Translations under genes and position numbers: made by a program
Notes under the pieces: generated by a model
Seen by the model: only the letters and a program-made list of their open reading frames with translations
Databases searched by the model: none
What the model was told of the DNA's origin: nothing
In this document: positions 34,532 to 42,941 of the stretch, in pieces
Numbering within the stretch: position 1 is the first letter of the stretch
Layout of the letters: each line of letters starts with the position of its first letter
DNA from: Alphaproteobacteria bacterium
Lineage (GTDB): Bacteria; Pseudomonadota; Alphaproteobacteria; Geminicoccales; Geminicoccaceae
Length of the DNA: 45,681 bases
Assembly (NCBI GenBank): GCA_027045875.1
Contig: JALUAG010000069.1
Coordinates: forward strand, 1-45,681
Reading direction: 5' to 3'

Positions 34532-34558
34532 GGGCTGGCGAGCCCTTTGCAGCGCAAA
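34532..34558. promoter_or_regulatory. paired palindromes upstream of dnaB
   Basis: Two inverted repeats lie back to back: GGGCT-GGCG-AGCCC (34532-34545) and TTTGC-AGC-GCAAA (34546-34558), within 55 bases of the dnaB start. They could form an RNA structure in the leader or bind a regulator. Promoter boxes for dnaB could not be fixed with confidence: the best -35 candidate on the minus strand is TTGCTC, with a poor TGCAAA -10 at 17 bases. Confidence 0.3.
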
Positions 34559-34680
34559 ACCGGAGCGGGAGCAAGACTTCCGTGCGCCGATACCGGCGGG
34601 CGTCCCGCAGGCGGCCGGGGCGGTTCCGTCGGCTCGCCGCGACGAGGCCCCGACGGCGTGCCCGCCACCTGCGGGCCAGT

Positions 34681-35937
34681 CTACCCCTCGATCAGCGGCG
34701 GCTCCGCGGCCCGTTCCTCCGGGGCTTGCGCCCTGCGCTCGCCCGTCGAGGCCTCGGCCTGGGCGATCAGTTCCTCCACCTTCTCGGGCTGCAGGCGCAT
34801 GCGCTCGTACTGGGCCTGCACGAACATCAGCGTCTCGCTGGAATAGGCCTTCTGCTCGCCCGCGGGCTCGAGGCACTGTTCCGCGAGCTCGAGCGCCATG
34901 CGGATGCCCACATAGTGCGGGGTGGCGATACCCGCCTTGATGCAGAGGGCGGCGAGGCAACGCCGGTCGCTGTTGTAGAGAAGACGCCGCACCGTGCGGA
35001 GGCCGAGACGGGTCATCACCGTGAAGGCGGTCTCGAAGGCGGCGATGTCGCCGTCGCGCAGGAAACGGAGCACGTCCTCGCCGTCGAGCTCGCCGGCCAC
35101 CCAGCGCTCCCGCAGATGCCGTTCGAGGCCGTGGTCGCCGTGTTCACGGGCGACCAGCGCGATGCTCACCCGATCGCGGATCGCCTCCATGAGCTGGCGG
35201 GCCTTCTCCGGCGAAATGCGGCGGTCGCGCAGCAGTTCCCATTGCAGGCGGTCGCCGATGACGCCGACGAGCTGCTCCACGAGTTCGTACGGCAGGGCCG
35301 GCCGCTTGACGAGCCGGTCCTGCACCGGGCGGCTTTCCCGGAACTCCTCGGCGATGCGCTGGAGGGTACGGCGCGACAGCTCGGCGCCGACGTTGCCGGT
35401 GAGCCGCACCACCACCTGCTCGTCGCCGCTGTCCACGAGCGCCTCGGAGACCGCCTCCGAGATGCGCTCGCGACCGGCCACCGCGAGGGCGTACTGCATG
35501 CTGTTGGTGCGGACGATCTCGATCAGCTCCTCGTCGCTGAGCACGGGGCTCCGTTCGAGCACCGGCCGGGCCACCTCGATGTCGTCGCGGGCGAGTCTGG
35601 AGGCGACGTCGGGCGGCAGTTCCTCGCAGTCGGCGATCGCCTCGGCGAGAGAGCGGCGCACCTCCTTCTCGACGTCCTTCACCAGCAGCATCAGGACGGC
35701 CTTGGCGAGGCCGGCGTTGTCGGTGGTGGCGAGTTCGCCGTACTGGGCCCCGAACTTGGCGGCGATGGTGGCGCGGGCCTGCGGCGAGCGGGTGCGACGG
35801 AGCTCCTCCACATCGGCCATGGCGAGCTTCTGCTGCTCGGCGAAGACGGCGCCCTGCCGGAGGAGGGCCTGCCGTCGCCGACTCGTGGGTGCTGGTGTGG
35901 CCGCCGTCACCGGTTCCCGCCGTGCAATCCCGAACAA
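34681..35937 (-). CDS. DUF2336 domain protein
   Basis: This 418-residue soluble, helix-rich protein matches the DUF2336 family of alphaproteobacteria. The body from MADVEELRRTRSPQARATIA on, with RDDIEVARPVLERSPVLSDE, IRTNSMQYALAVAGRERIS-like and RLTGNVGAELSRRTLQRI stretches, shows a HEAT-like repeat pattern. The start is uncertain: TTG at 35937, GTG at 35910 and ATG at 35820 are all in frame, and family members often start near the MADVEEL position. It has no membrane segment. The function is unknown; it is divergent from mmcB. Confidence 0.85.
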   Translation of the reverse strand: MFGIARREPVTAATPAPTSRRRQALLRQGAVFAEQQKLAMADVEELRRTRSPQARATIAAKFGAQYGELATTDNAGLAKAVLMLLVKDVEKEVRRSLAEAIADCEELPPDVASRLARDDIEVARPVLERSPVLSDEELIEIVRTNSMQYALAVAGRERISEAVSEALVDSGDEQVVVRLTGNVGAELSRRTLQRIAEEFRESRPVQDRLVKRPALPYELVEQLVGVIGDRLQWELLRDRRISPEKARQLMEAIRDRVSIALVAREHGDHGLERHLRERWVAGELDGEDVLRFLRDGDIAAFETAFTVMTRLGLRTVRRLLYNSDRRCLAALCIKAGIATPHYVGIRMALELAEQCLEPAGEQKAYSSETLMFVQAQYERMRLQPEKVEELIAQAEASTGERRAQAPEERAAEPPLIEG

Positions 35938-36039
35938 GGAAGGAAGGGCTCTCCGCTCCGCACGGACCTTCCGTCGCCCGCACCGGTCATGCTAACGGAC
36001 GCCGGGTTAACAAAGCGTATAGGGCCTGTCCGGCGGATC

Positions 36040-36471
36040 ATGAGCACAGCCCCCGACGCGGCCGGGATCGCGCGCGGCACGGCGCGGCTGCTCTTGGCCC
36101 TGGATTTCGTCTCGCTGACCGAGTTCCCGCTCGCCAACGGCCGCCGGGCCGACCTCTTCGCCCTCGGCCGCGACGGCCGCTGCGTGATCGTGGAGATCAA
36201 GAGCTCGCCCGCCGACTTCCGCGCCGATCGCAAATGGCAGGAATACCTGGCCTATGCCGACCGCTTCTATTTCGCGGTGGCGGACGCCTTTCCCCGTCAC
36301 CTGCTGCCCGCCGAGGAGGGCCTGATCCTGGCCGACCGGTTCGAGGGTGCCATCCTGCGGGAGGCCGTCGAACGGCCGCTCGCCGCCGCCCGGCGCCGGC
36401 GGCTGATCCTGGATTTCGCCCGCACGGCGGCCAGCCGCCTCGCCCTGCTGACCGATCCGCCGCCGGGCTGA
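36040..36471 (+). CDS. mmcB: MmcB family DNA repair protein
   Basis: This 143-residue protein has a nuclease-like core of the restriction endonuclease fold: RRADLFALGRDG, then VIVEIKSSPADFRADRKW, where Asp, Glu and Lys (D-ExK) form the likely catalytic set, and YADRFYFAVADAFPRHLLP. This matches MmcB, linked to mitomycin C resistance in alphaproteobacteria. The ATG at 36040 is chosen because upstream sequence is intergenic. No recognisable LexA box (GTTC-N7-GTTC or similar) was seen upstream. It ends two bases from the convergent nudC gene. Confidence 0.88.
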   Translation: MSTAPDAAGIARGTARLLLALDFVSLTEFPLANGRRADLFALGRDGRCVIVEIKSSPADFRADRKWQEYLAYADRFYFAVADAFPRHLLPAEEGLILADRFEGAILREAVERPLAAARRRRLILDFARTAASRLALLTDPPPG

Positions 36472-36473
36472 GT

Positions 36474-37388
36474 TCAGCCCTCGAGCAGCCATTCCTCGAT
36501 CAGGAAACGGGCGATGCTGTCGGCCCCGGGTAGGCGCACCGGCGGCTCCGCGGCGCCCAGCTCCCTGCGGGTGAACCAGGCCGCGTCCTCGAGCTCGTCC
36601 CGATCGATGCGCAGCTCCCGCCCCGCCGCCTCGGCCCGGAACCCGAGCATCAGCGACCGGGGAAAGGGCCAGGGCTGGGAGGAGCGGTAGCGGACCTGGA
36701 GGAGCTCGAGCCCCACCTCCTCGGTCACCTCGCGCCGCACCGCGTCCTCGAGCCCTTCGGCCGGCTCCACGAAGCCCGCGAGGGTCGAATACATGCCCGG
36801 CGGAAAGCGCGCGGAGCGCCCGAGCAGACAGCGATCGCCCGAGGTCACGAGCACGATCACCGCGGGATCCGTGCGCGGGAACACCTCGAGGCCGCAGGCA
36901 CGGCACATCCGGACATGGCCGCCCTGGGTGGCCCGCGTCGCGCCGCCACAGGCGCCGCAGAAGCGGTGGCGGGCGTGCCAGTACATCAAGGCGCGCGCAT
37001 AGGCGAGGAGGCCGGCGTCGCGCCGCGGCAGCAGGCTGCCCACGCTGCGCAGCTCGACCGTGGCCACCCGGCCCGGCGCCTCGCTCTCCCGCGACCAAGC
37101 GAACACCGGACGCCCCCCGAGAAGCCCGAGGAAGACGCCGTCTTCGGACAATTGCGGGGCCAGTCCGGCGAGCGGCACGAGGCGCGCCTTCGGGCCGTCC
37201 GGTCCCTCCTCGACCGGGACCCGCAGGCCCGCCATCGGCAGCACCAGCGTGGCCGGATCGCGGCGGCGCGCGGCCAGCCATTCGGCATCGCCGCGGCGCT
37301 CGGTGCAGCGGTCGAGACCGGTCGTGGAATAGACGTGCGGCGGCGGGTTCAGCGGCCGTTCGCCACCCCTGTCCGCTCCTGCCGCCAT
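36474..37388 (-). CDS. nudC: NAD+ diphosphatase NudC
   Basis: This 304-residue Nudix hydrolase splits NAD(H) into NMN(H) and AMP and can remove NAD caps from RNA. It has a zinc site (FCGACGG and CRACGLEVFPRTDPAVI), the Nudix box GFVEPAEGLEDAVRREVTEE followed by VGLE, and the NudC-specific SQPWPFPRS. The ATG at 37388 follows CGGGGAGGCAGGGA; the frame runs on upstream through the SRP RNA promoter and gene, which cannot be coding. It is divergent from the SRP RNA. Confidence 0.93.
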   Translation of the reverse strand: MAAGADRGGERPLNPPPHVYSTTGLDRCTERRGDAEWLAARRRDPATLVLPMAGLRVPVEEGPDGPKARLVPLAGLAPQLSEDGVFLGLLGGRPVFAWSRESEAPGRVATVELRSVGSLLPRRDAGLLAYARALMYWHARHRFCGACGGATRATQGGHVRMCRACGLEVFPRTDPAVIVLVTSGDRCLLGRSARFPPGMYSTLAGFVEPAEGLEDAVRREVTEEVGLELLQVRYRSSQPWPFPRSLMLGFRAEAAGRELRIDRDELEDAAWFTRRELGAAEPPVRLPGADSIARFLIEEWLLEG

Positions 37389-37412
37389 TCCCTGCCTCCC
37401 CGTACTGGCCCC

Positions 37413-37441
37413 TTGCACGAGGGTCCGTTCCGCCCGATATT
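37413..37441 (+). promoter_or_regulatory. promoter of the SRP RNA gene
   Basis: TTGCAC (37413-37418) and GATATT (37436-37441) are 17 bases apart. The -10 box ends seven bases before the first base of the SRP RNA stem (37449), which fits a direct start at the mature or near-mature 5' end. Confidence 0.75.
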
Positions 37442-37448
37442 GCAGCCC

Positions 37449-37544
37449 GGAAGGCTGGATGCGGACGGCACGCTCGCCAACCCGGTCAGGTCCGGAAGGA
37501 AGCAGCCGTAACGAGGTCGGTGTCGGGTCGCACTCCAGTCTTCC
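37449..37544 (+). ncRNA. ffs: signal recognition particle RNA (4.5S, small type)
   Basis: The universally conserved apical hairpin CAGGTCCGGAAGGAAGCAG (37487-37505) is present, with its GGAA tetraloop and the two symmetrical internal loops that bind Ffh. The ends pair: GGAAGGCTGGATGCG (37449-37463) matches CGCACTCCAGTCTTCC (37529-37544) with one bulge and one G-T pair. The 96-base length is normal for the small SRP RNA. It lies just before dnaX as in many alphaproteobacteria. A run of C follows the 3' end with few T residues, so transcription may continue into dnaX. Confidence 0.95.
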
Positions 37545-37569
37545 CCCCTCCATTCATGCGCCCGATCGG

Positions 37570-39234
37570 ATGGCTTCCGCAACCGCATCCCCGCAAGCTT
37601 ACCGCGTCTTCGCCCGCGCCTACCGCCCGCGACGCCTGTCCGAACTCGTCGGTCAGGACGCCATGGTGCGCACCCTCGAACACGCCTTCCGTTCGGGACG
37701 CATCGCCCACGCCTTCCTGCTCTCCGGCATCCGCGGCGTCGGCAAGACGACCACCGCCCGCATCCTCGCCCGCGGGCTCAACTGCACGGGCCCCGACGGC
37801 AGCGGCGGGCCGACCACCGAGCCCTGCGGCGAATGCGAGAGCTGCCGCGCGATCCTCGAGGAACGCTCGCTGGACGTGATCGAGACCGACGCCGCCTCCC
37901 ACACCGGCAAGGAGGACGTGCGGGAGATCATCGAGGGGGTGAAGTACGCGCCGAGCGCATCGCGCTTCAAGATCTACATCTTCGACGAAGTGCACATGCT
38001 CTCGGACAAGGCCTGGAACTCCCTCCTCAAGACGGTCGAGGAGCCGCCCCCCCACGTCAAGTTCATCTTCGCCACCACCGAGATCCGCAAGGTGCCGGTG
38101 ACGGTGCTCTCGCGCTGCCAGCGTTTCGATCTGCGGCGCGTCGACGGCGAGCGGCTGGTGGCCCATCTGGAACGCATCTGCGCCCGCGAGAAGGTGACCG
38201 CCGAGCCGCGGGCGCTGGCCCTCGTGGCGCGCGCCGCCGAGGGCTCGGTGCGGGACGCCCTGTCGCTCCTCGACCAGGCGGTGGCGACGGGGGACGGGAC
38301 GGTGACGGCGGCCGAGATCGAGGCGATGCTCGGCCTCGCCGACCGCACGCGATTGCTCGATCTCTACGAGGACGTGCTCGCCGGCCGGACCCGCGAAGCG
38401 ATCGCCCGTTTCGCCGAGCTCTACGGGCTGGGCGCCGATCCGGCGGCGGTGATCCGCGATCTCCTGGAGATCACGCACTGGCTGACCCGCATCAGGCTCG
38501 ACGCCGGCGATACCATGGAGACCGCCTTCGACACGGCGAGCGTGGCACGCGCGCGGAAGATGGCGGAAGGGGTCTCGCACCCGGTGCTGCAGCGGCTGTG
38601 GCAGATGCTGCTCAAGGGACTCGAGGAGGTACGCCTCGCCCCGGACGCTTGGGCGGCCGCCGAGATGCTGCTCGTGCGCCTGACCTGCGTGAGCGAGCTG
38701 CCGCCACCCGGCGAGCTCGCCCGGCTGCTGCGCTCGCAGCGCGGCGAGACCGCCGCATCCGCGCCCCGGCGCGAGGCGCGGCCGACCGTCCCGGCGGACG
38801 GCGCCACCGCCGCGACACCGCCGCGACCGCTGGAGATCCCCGACTTTCCGACCCTGGTCGAGCTGCTGAAGAGGCACGGCGAGCCGCTGCTGGGCGCCGC
38901 TCTCTTCGAGGGCGCGCATCTCATCAGCTTCGAGACCGGGCGCATCGTGCTGCGCCTCGAGCCGGGCGTGTCGAGCGATCTCCCGAACCAGCTCTCGCGC
39001 GCGCTCGGGCGGCTGACCGGCCGCGGCTGGGTGGTCGCCCTCGGCCGCGAGGAGGGGGCGCCGACTCTCGCCGAGCGGCGGGCCGAGGAACGGCGCCGGC
39101 GGATCGAGGCGGTGCGGCAGGATCCGCTGGTGCGCACCGCGCTCGAAACCTTTCCCGGTGCCCGGATCCTCGATGTGCGCACGGTCGACGATCGCGGGGC
39201 ATCCACCGATCAGCGGAAGACGGGGGGGAAATGA
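37570..39234 (+). CDS. dnaX: DNA polymerase III subunit tau/gamma
   Basis: This 554-residue clamp-loader ATPase has YRVFARAYRPRRLSELVGQ at the start, Walker A SGIRGVGKTTTARIL, a zinc site (NCTGPDG then EPCGECESCRAI), Walker B KIYIFDEVHML and sensor 1 FIFATTEIRKVP. The C-terminal 170 residues are tau-specific, with PDFPTLVELLKRHGEPLLGA. The ATG at 37570 is chosen because the upstream in-frame part lies in the SRP RNA. I saw no A-rich slippery heptamer that would make a short gamma form. It overlaps ybaB by four bases. Confidence 0.95.
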   Translation: MASATASPQAYRVFARAYRPRRLSELVGQDAMVRTLEHAFRSGRIAHAFLLSGIRGVGKTTTARILARGLNCTGPDGSGGPTTEPCGECESCRAILEERSLDVIETDAASHTGKEDVREIIEGVKYAPSASRFKIYIFDEVHMLSDKAWNSLLKTVEEPPPHVKFIFATTEIRKVPVTVLSRCQRFDLRRVDGERLVAHLERICAREKVTAEPRALALVARAAEGSVRDALSLLDQAVATGDGTVTAAEIEAMLGLADRTRLLDLYEDVLAGRTREAIARFAELYGLGADPAAVIRDLLEITHWLTRIRLDAGDTMETAFDTASVARARKMAEGVSHPVLQRLWQMLLKGLEEVRLAPDAWAAAEMLLVRLTCVSELPPPGELARLLRSQRGETAASAPRREARPTVPADGATAATPPRPLEIPDFPTLVELLKRHGEPLLGAALFEGAHLISFETGRIVLRLEPGVSSDLPNQLSRALGRLTGRGWVVALGREEGAPTLAERRAEERRRRIEAVRQDPLVRTALETFPGARILDVRTVDDRGASTDQRKTGGK

Positions 39235-39554
39235 AGAACCTCGCCAACATGTTCAAGGAAGCGCAGAAGCTCCAGGAGCGCATGAACGAGATGCAGGCGC
39301 GGCTGGCCGAGCTCGAGATCGAAGGCAGCGCCGGCGGCGGCATGGTGCGGGTCACCATGGACGGCAAGGGACAGATGCGGAAGATCAGCATCGACAGGTC
39401 GCTGGTCGATCCCGAGGAGGTGGAGATCCTGGAGGATCTGATCCTCGCCGCCGCCAACGACGCCAAGAGCAAGATCGAGGTGCGGGTGCAGGAAGAGATG
39501 GCCAAGCTCACGGGCGGTCTGCCCCTGCCGCCGGGAATGAAGCTGCCGTTCTGA
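39231..39554 (+). CDS. ybaB: YbaB/EbfC family nucleoid-associated protein
   Basis: This 107-residue DNA-binding protein begins MKNLANMFKEAQKLQERMNE, has AELEIEGSAGGGMVRVTMDG and ends with GGLPLPPGMKLPF, all typical of YbaB. It forms dimers that bind DNA and affect nucleoid structure. Its ATG overlaps the dnaX stop (ATGA), and recR starts six bases after its stop, the standard order. Confidence 0.95.
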   Translation: MKNLANMFKEAQKLQERMNEMQARLAELEIEGSAGGGMVRVTMDGKGQMRKISIDRSLVDPEEVEILEDLILAAANDAKSKIEVRVQEEMAKLTGGLPLPPGMKLPF

Positions 39555-39560
39555 GCCCAG

Positions 39561-40157
39561 ATGGCCGCCGCCGAAATCGATCGGCTGATCCGCCTCCTCG
39601 CCCGGCTGCCGGGTCTCGGTCCGCGCTCCGCCCAGCGGGCGGCGCTGGCGATGCTCAAGCGCCCCGAGGTGCTGATGACCCCCCTCGCCCAGGCGTTGCT
39701 CGAATGCGCGAGCCGCATCGCCCGCTGCGCGCTGTGCGGCAATCTCGACAGCCGCGATCCCTGCACCATCTGCCGCGACGAGACGCGGGACGCCGGCCTC
39801 GTCTGCGTGGTGGAGGAGGTCGAGGATCTCTGGGCGATGGAGCGGGCGTCCAGCTTCCGCGGCCGCTATCACGTACTGGGCGGCACGCTCTCGGCCCTCG
39901 ACGAGGTGGGGCCGGACGAGCTCGGCATCGGCCGCCTGCTGGCGCGCGTCGGCGACACGCCGATACGCGAGGTCATCCTCGGGCTGAGCGCCACGGTGGA
40001 AGGGCAAACCACCGCCCACTATCTCGCCGAACGCCTGCGGCCGCTGGGCGTGACCGTCACCCGGCTGGGCCAGGGGGTTCCGATCGGCGGCGAACTCAAC
40101 TATCTCGACGAGGGAACACTCGACGCGGCGCTGCGCGCCCGGGAGCCGGTGGGCTGA
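39561..40157 (+). CDS. recR: recombination protein RecR
   Basis: This 198-residue RecFOR pathway protein has the helix-hairpin-helix start IRLLARLPGLGPRSAQRAAL, a zinc site (CALCGNLDSRDPCTIC) near residues 56-71 and the Toprim domain from VCVVEEVEDLWAME to ILGLSATVEGQTTAHYLAER. Length is typical. It loads RecA at gaps with RecO. It is followed by def after 30 bases. Confidence 0.96.
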   Translation: MAAAEIDRLIRLLARLPGLGPRSAQRAALAMLKRPEVLMTPLAQALLECASRIARCALCGNLDSRDPCTICRDETRDAGLVCVVEEVEDLWAMERASSFRGRYHVLGGTLSALDEVGPDELGIGRLLARVGDTPIREVILGLSATVEGQTTAHYLAERLRPLGVTVTRLGQGVPIGGELNYLDEGTLDAALRAREPVG

Positions 40158-40187
40158 GGCGAAACGGCGTCGGATTCGGAATCGGAC

Positions 40188-40700
40188 ATGGCGATCCTGC
40201 GCATTCTCGAAGTCCCGCACCCCATGCTCAAGCGACGGGCCGCTCCGGTGGAGCGGGTCGACGAGGAGATCCGTCGTCTGGTGCGGGACATGTTCGAGAC
40301 CATGTACGAGGCGCCGGGCATCGGCCTCGCCGCGCCGCAGGTGGGGGTCGGCAGGCGGCTGTGCGTGATCGACGTCAGCGAGGAGAAGAACGCGCCGCTG
40401 TGCCTCGTCAATCCGCGCATCACCTGGCGGTCGGAGAACCTCGCGAGCGCCGAGGAGGGCTGCCTCAGCCTGCCCGACCAGTACGCCGAGGTGACGCGGC
40501 CCGATGCGGTGGAGGTGGTGTATCTCGACGAGCAGGGCGAGGAGCGGAAGCTCCGGGCCGACGGCCTGCTGGCCCGCTGCATCCAGCACGAGATCGACCA
40601 TCTCGACGGTATCCTCTTCATCGACCACATCTCGGCCCTCAAGCGCAACATGATCCTGCGCAAGCTGGCCAAGGCCCGCCGCCTCAAGGCCAGCGCCTGA
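40188..40700 (+). CDS. def: peptide deformylase
   Basis: This 170-residue metalloenzyme removes the N-formyl group from new proteins. All three motifs are present: GIGLAAPQVG, EEGCLSLP and HEIDHLDGILF, the Cys and two His binding the metal. It precedes fmt by seven bases, pairing deformylation with formylation of the initiator tRNA. The ATG at 40188 is preceded by a 30-base gap without a strong ribosome binding site. Confidence 0.96.
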   Translation: MAILRILEVPHPMLKRRAAPVERVDEEIRRLVRDMFETMYEAPGIGLAAPQVGVGRRLCVIDVSEEKNAPLCLVNPRITWRSENLASAEEGCLSLPDQYAEVTRPDAVEVVYLDEQGEERKLRADGLLARCIQHEIDHLDGILFIDHISALKRNMILRKLAKARRLKASA

Positions 40701-40707
40701 GACCGCG

Positions 40708-41625
40708 ATGCCGCGCATCCTGTTCATGGGCACGGGCGCCTTCGGGGTGCCGGCGCTGGAGCGTCTCGCCCGCGAATACGAGGTGCCCGCCGTCTACACC
40801 CAGCCGCCGCGGCCCGCCGGCCGCGGCCACGGCGAGCGCCGTTCGGCGGTGCACGAGGCGGCGTTGCGGCTGGGCATCGGCGAGATCCGCACCCCCCCTT
40901 CCCTGAAATCGCCGGAGGTGCAGGTGGCGTTCGCCGCCCTCGCGGCCGATCTCGCGATCGTCGCCTCCTACGGGCTGATCCTGCCGCGGCCCGTCCTCGA
41001 AGCGCCGCGCGCGGGCTGCGTCAACATCCACGCCTCGCTGCTGCCCCGCTGGCGGGGGGCGGCCCCCATCCAGCGGGCGATCGAGGCGGGGGACGAGAGG
41101 ACCGGGGTCTCCTTCTTCGTCATGGACGAGGGGCTCGATACCGGCCCGGTGCTGGCGATGTACGAGATCCCCATCGAACCGAAGATGCGGGCGGGTGTCC
41201 TCCACGACCGGCTGGCGGCGCTCGCGGCCGAACATCTCGTGGAAGTGGTCGAGGGCTATCTCGGGGGACGGCTGCGACCGCGCCCGCAGCCCGCCGAAGG
41301 GGCCACCTACGCGAAGAAGCTGCGCAAGGAGGAAGGCCATCTCGATTTCACCGCCCCGGCGGCGCTCCTCGAGCGGCGGATCCGCGCCTTCGATCCCTGG
41401 CCCGGCTGCTGGTGCTTCTGGCGGGATGTCCGCATCAAGCTCCTGGAGGCCGAGGTGATGACGGGCGGCGGCGCACCCGGAACCGTGATCGCCCTGCCGC
41501 TGACCGTGGCCTGCGGGGAGGGCGCGCTCGCCGTCACCCGGGTGCAGCGGGAGGGACGCAGGCCGATGACCGCCGACGAACTCCAGCGCGGGTTTCCGAT
41601 CCCCCTCGGCGCCCGGCTGACCTGA
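40708..41625 (+). CDS. fmt: methionyl-tRNA formyltransferase
   Basis: This 305-residue enzyme formylates Met-tRNA(fMet) with 10-formyltetrahydrofolate. The catalytic region reads VNIHASLLPRWRGAAPIQRA and FFVMDEGLDTGPVL, and the start is RILFMGTGAFGVPALERL. The C-terminal tRNA-binding domain holds RIRAFDPWPGCWCFW. It lies between def and truA. The formyl donor links it loosely to formate metabolism, but the gene is a normal housekeeping one. Confidence 0.95.
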   Translation: MPRILFMGTGAFGVPALERLAREYEVPAVYTQPPRPAGRGHGERRSAVHEAALRLGIGEIRTPPSLKSPEVQVAFAALAADLAIVASYGLILPRPVLEAPRAGCVNIHASLLPRWRGAAPIQRAIEAGDERTGVSFFVMDEGLDTGPVLAMYEIPIEPKMRAGVLHDRLAALAAEHLVEVVEGYLGGRLRPRPQPAEGATYAKKLRKEEGHLDFTAPAALLERRIRAFDPWPGCWCFWRDVRIKLLEAEVMTGGGAPGTVIALPLTVACGEGALAVTRVQREGRRPMTADELQRGFPIPLGARLT

Positions 41626-41640
41626 GCCGGAGGCTCCGGG

Positions 41641-42384
41641 GTGCCCCGCTACCGCCTGACCCTCGAATACGACGGGCGCGGCTTCGTCGGCTGGCAACGC
41701 CAGGCCTCCGGCCTGTCCGTCCAGCAGGCGCTCGAGGAGGCGGTGGCCGCCTTCTGCGGCGAACGGGTGACGGCCGTCGCGGCCGGCCGCACCGACGCCG
41801 GCGTCCACGCCCTTGCCCAGGTGGCCCATGTCGATCTCGCCCGCGACTTTCCGCCCGAGCGGGTGATGGGGGCGCTCAACGCCCATCTGCGCCCGCATCC
41901 GGTGGCGGTGCTCGAAGCGCGGCGAGCCGGGCCCGGGTTCCACGCCCGCTTCTCCGCCACCGAACGCCGCTATCTCTACCGCATCCTCAACCGCCGGGCG
42001 CCGCCCGCCCTCGAGCGCGGGCGCGTGTGGCACGTGATCCGGCCCCTCGATGCCGAACGCATGCAGGAGGCCGCCTCGCTGCTGGTGGGCCGACACGACT
42101 TCACGAGCTTCCGCGACAGCCAGTGTCAGGCGGCCTCGCCGCTAAAGACCCTGCGTCGGCTCCACGTCCGCCGCTGCGGCGAGATCGTCGAGATCCACGC
42201 CGCCGCCCGCTCCTTCCTCCATCACCAGGTGCGCAACATGGTCGGCACCCTGGTGCTGGTGGGCGGCGGCAGGCGACCGATCGCCTGGGTGGCGGAGGTC
42301 CTGGCGGCGCGCGATCGCAGCCGGGCCGGGCCGACGGCACCGGCCGAAGGTCTCTACTTCGCGGGCGTCGGTTACGACGCGTAG
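41641..42384 (+). CDS. truA: tRNA pseudouridine(38-40) synthase TruA
   Basis: This 247-residue enzyme isomerises uridines 38-40 of tRNA. It opens [18 protein letters not shown], with the catalytic Asp in [23 protein letters not shown] and [14 protein letters not shown]. The start is GTG at 41641 with CCGGAGG upstream. Its last 13 bases overlap the convergent membrane protein gene. Confidence 0.95.
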   Translation: MPRYRLTLEYDGRGFVGWQRQASGLSVQQALEEAVAAFCGERVTAVAAGRTDAGVHALAQVAHVDLARDFPPERVMGALNAHLRPHPVAVLEARRAGPGFHARFSATERRYLYRILNRRAPPALERGRVWHVIRPLDAERMQEAASLLVGRHDFTSFRDSQCQAASPLKTLRRLHVRRCGEIVEIHAAARSFLHHQVRNMVGTLVLVGGGRRPIAWVAEVLAARDRSRAGPTAPAEGLYFAGVGYDA

Positions 42385-42941
42385 AGCAGCGAGGTCACCA
42401 TCCGGTCGACGAGAATGCCGGTGAGGAGGTCGGCGGCCACGAAGCCGCCGGCGATGCCGCCCGTGGTCTCCAGCGCCTGGCGGGCGACCAGCCACTGGTA
42501 GAAGACGACGGTGATGAAGGTGCCGAGCACGACGAGCGCCGCCACCGCGATCGGCAGCACCAGGCTCACCGCCACCGCCGTGGTCAGTGCCGCCGCCTGC
42601 AGCACCGAGGCCCAGTTGTCGGCGACGATCAGCGCCACGTAGCGGTGTTCGAGCCCGAACAGCCGCACCAGCAGGATGGCGACCAGCGGAAAGGCGGCCC
42701 AGTCCACCACATAGGCGAGGCTCCGCACCAGCACCACCAGCGGCAGGCTCGCCGGCAACCCGTTCGCCATGTAGTCGGTCGTCAGCATGAAGACGTAGAA
42801 GGGCGCCACCAGGACGGCCGCGAAGAAGGAGCGCCAGAAACCCTCGACGGTGAGATCGAACCAGCGCATCGCCATCGGATCGGTGCGCCACAGCAGCCAG
42901 GCGCCCGTGAGGGCCCGCGCGATCTCCTCGCGCCCGGGCAT
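42372..42941 (-). CDS. hypothetical multi-span membrane protein
   Basis: This 189-residue protein has a soluble amphipathic start ([19 protein letters not shown]) and about four to five hydrophobic segments, such as [35 protein letters not shown] and [20 protein letters not shown] do not recognise a named family; the layout is like Yip1-type or similar small inner-membrane proteins. Its ATG overlaps the dapE stop by one base (TGATG type junction), so it is made with dapD and dapE. Function unknown. Confidence 0.78.
   Translation of the reverse strand: MPGREEIARALTGAWLLWRTDPMAMRWFDLTVEGFWRSFFAAVLVAPFYVFMLTTDYMANGLPASLPLVVLVRSLAYVVDWAAFPLVAILLVRLFGLEHRYVALIVADNWASVLQAAALTTAVAVSLVLPIAVAALVVLGTFITVVFYQWLVARQALETTGGIAGGFVAADLLTGILVDRMVTSLLYAS

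Noticed and set aside
33067-35900. Long plus-strand frame antisense to dnaB and the DUF2336 gene
   Set aside because: Only its last 144 codons (from 36040) are a real gene, mmcB. The rest is the mirror of dnaB and DUF2336.
35990-36030. CtrA-like site TTAACAAAGCGTATA between DUF2336 and mmcB
   Set aside because: Only one TTAA half matches; the second half has two mismatches, so it is within chance for an AT-containing gap.
35938-36039. LexA-type SOS box upstream of mmcB
   Set aside because: No direct repeat of GTTC with seven-base spacing, nor its complement, is present.
37459-37569. Upstream extension of dnaX to an ATG at 37459
   Set aside because: This part lies within the SRP RNA gene; the normal DnaX N-terminus begins at 37570.
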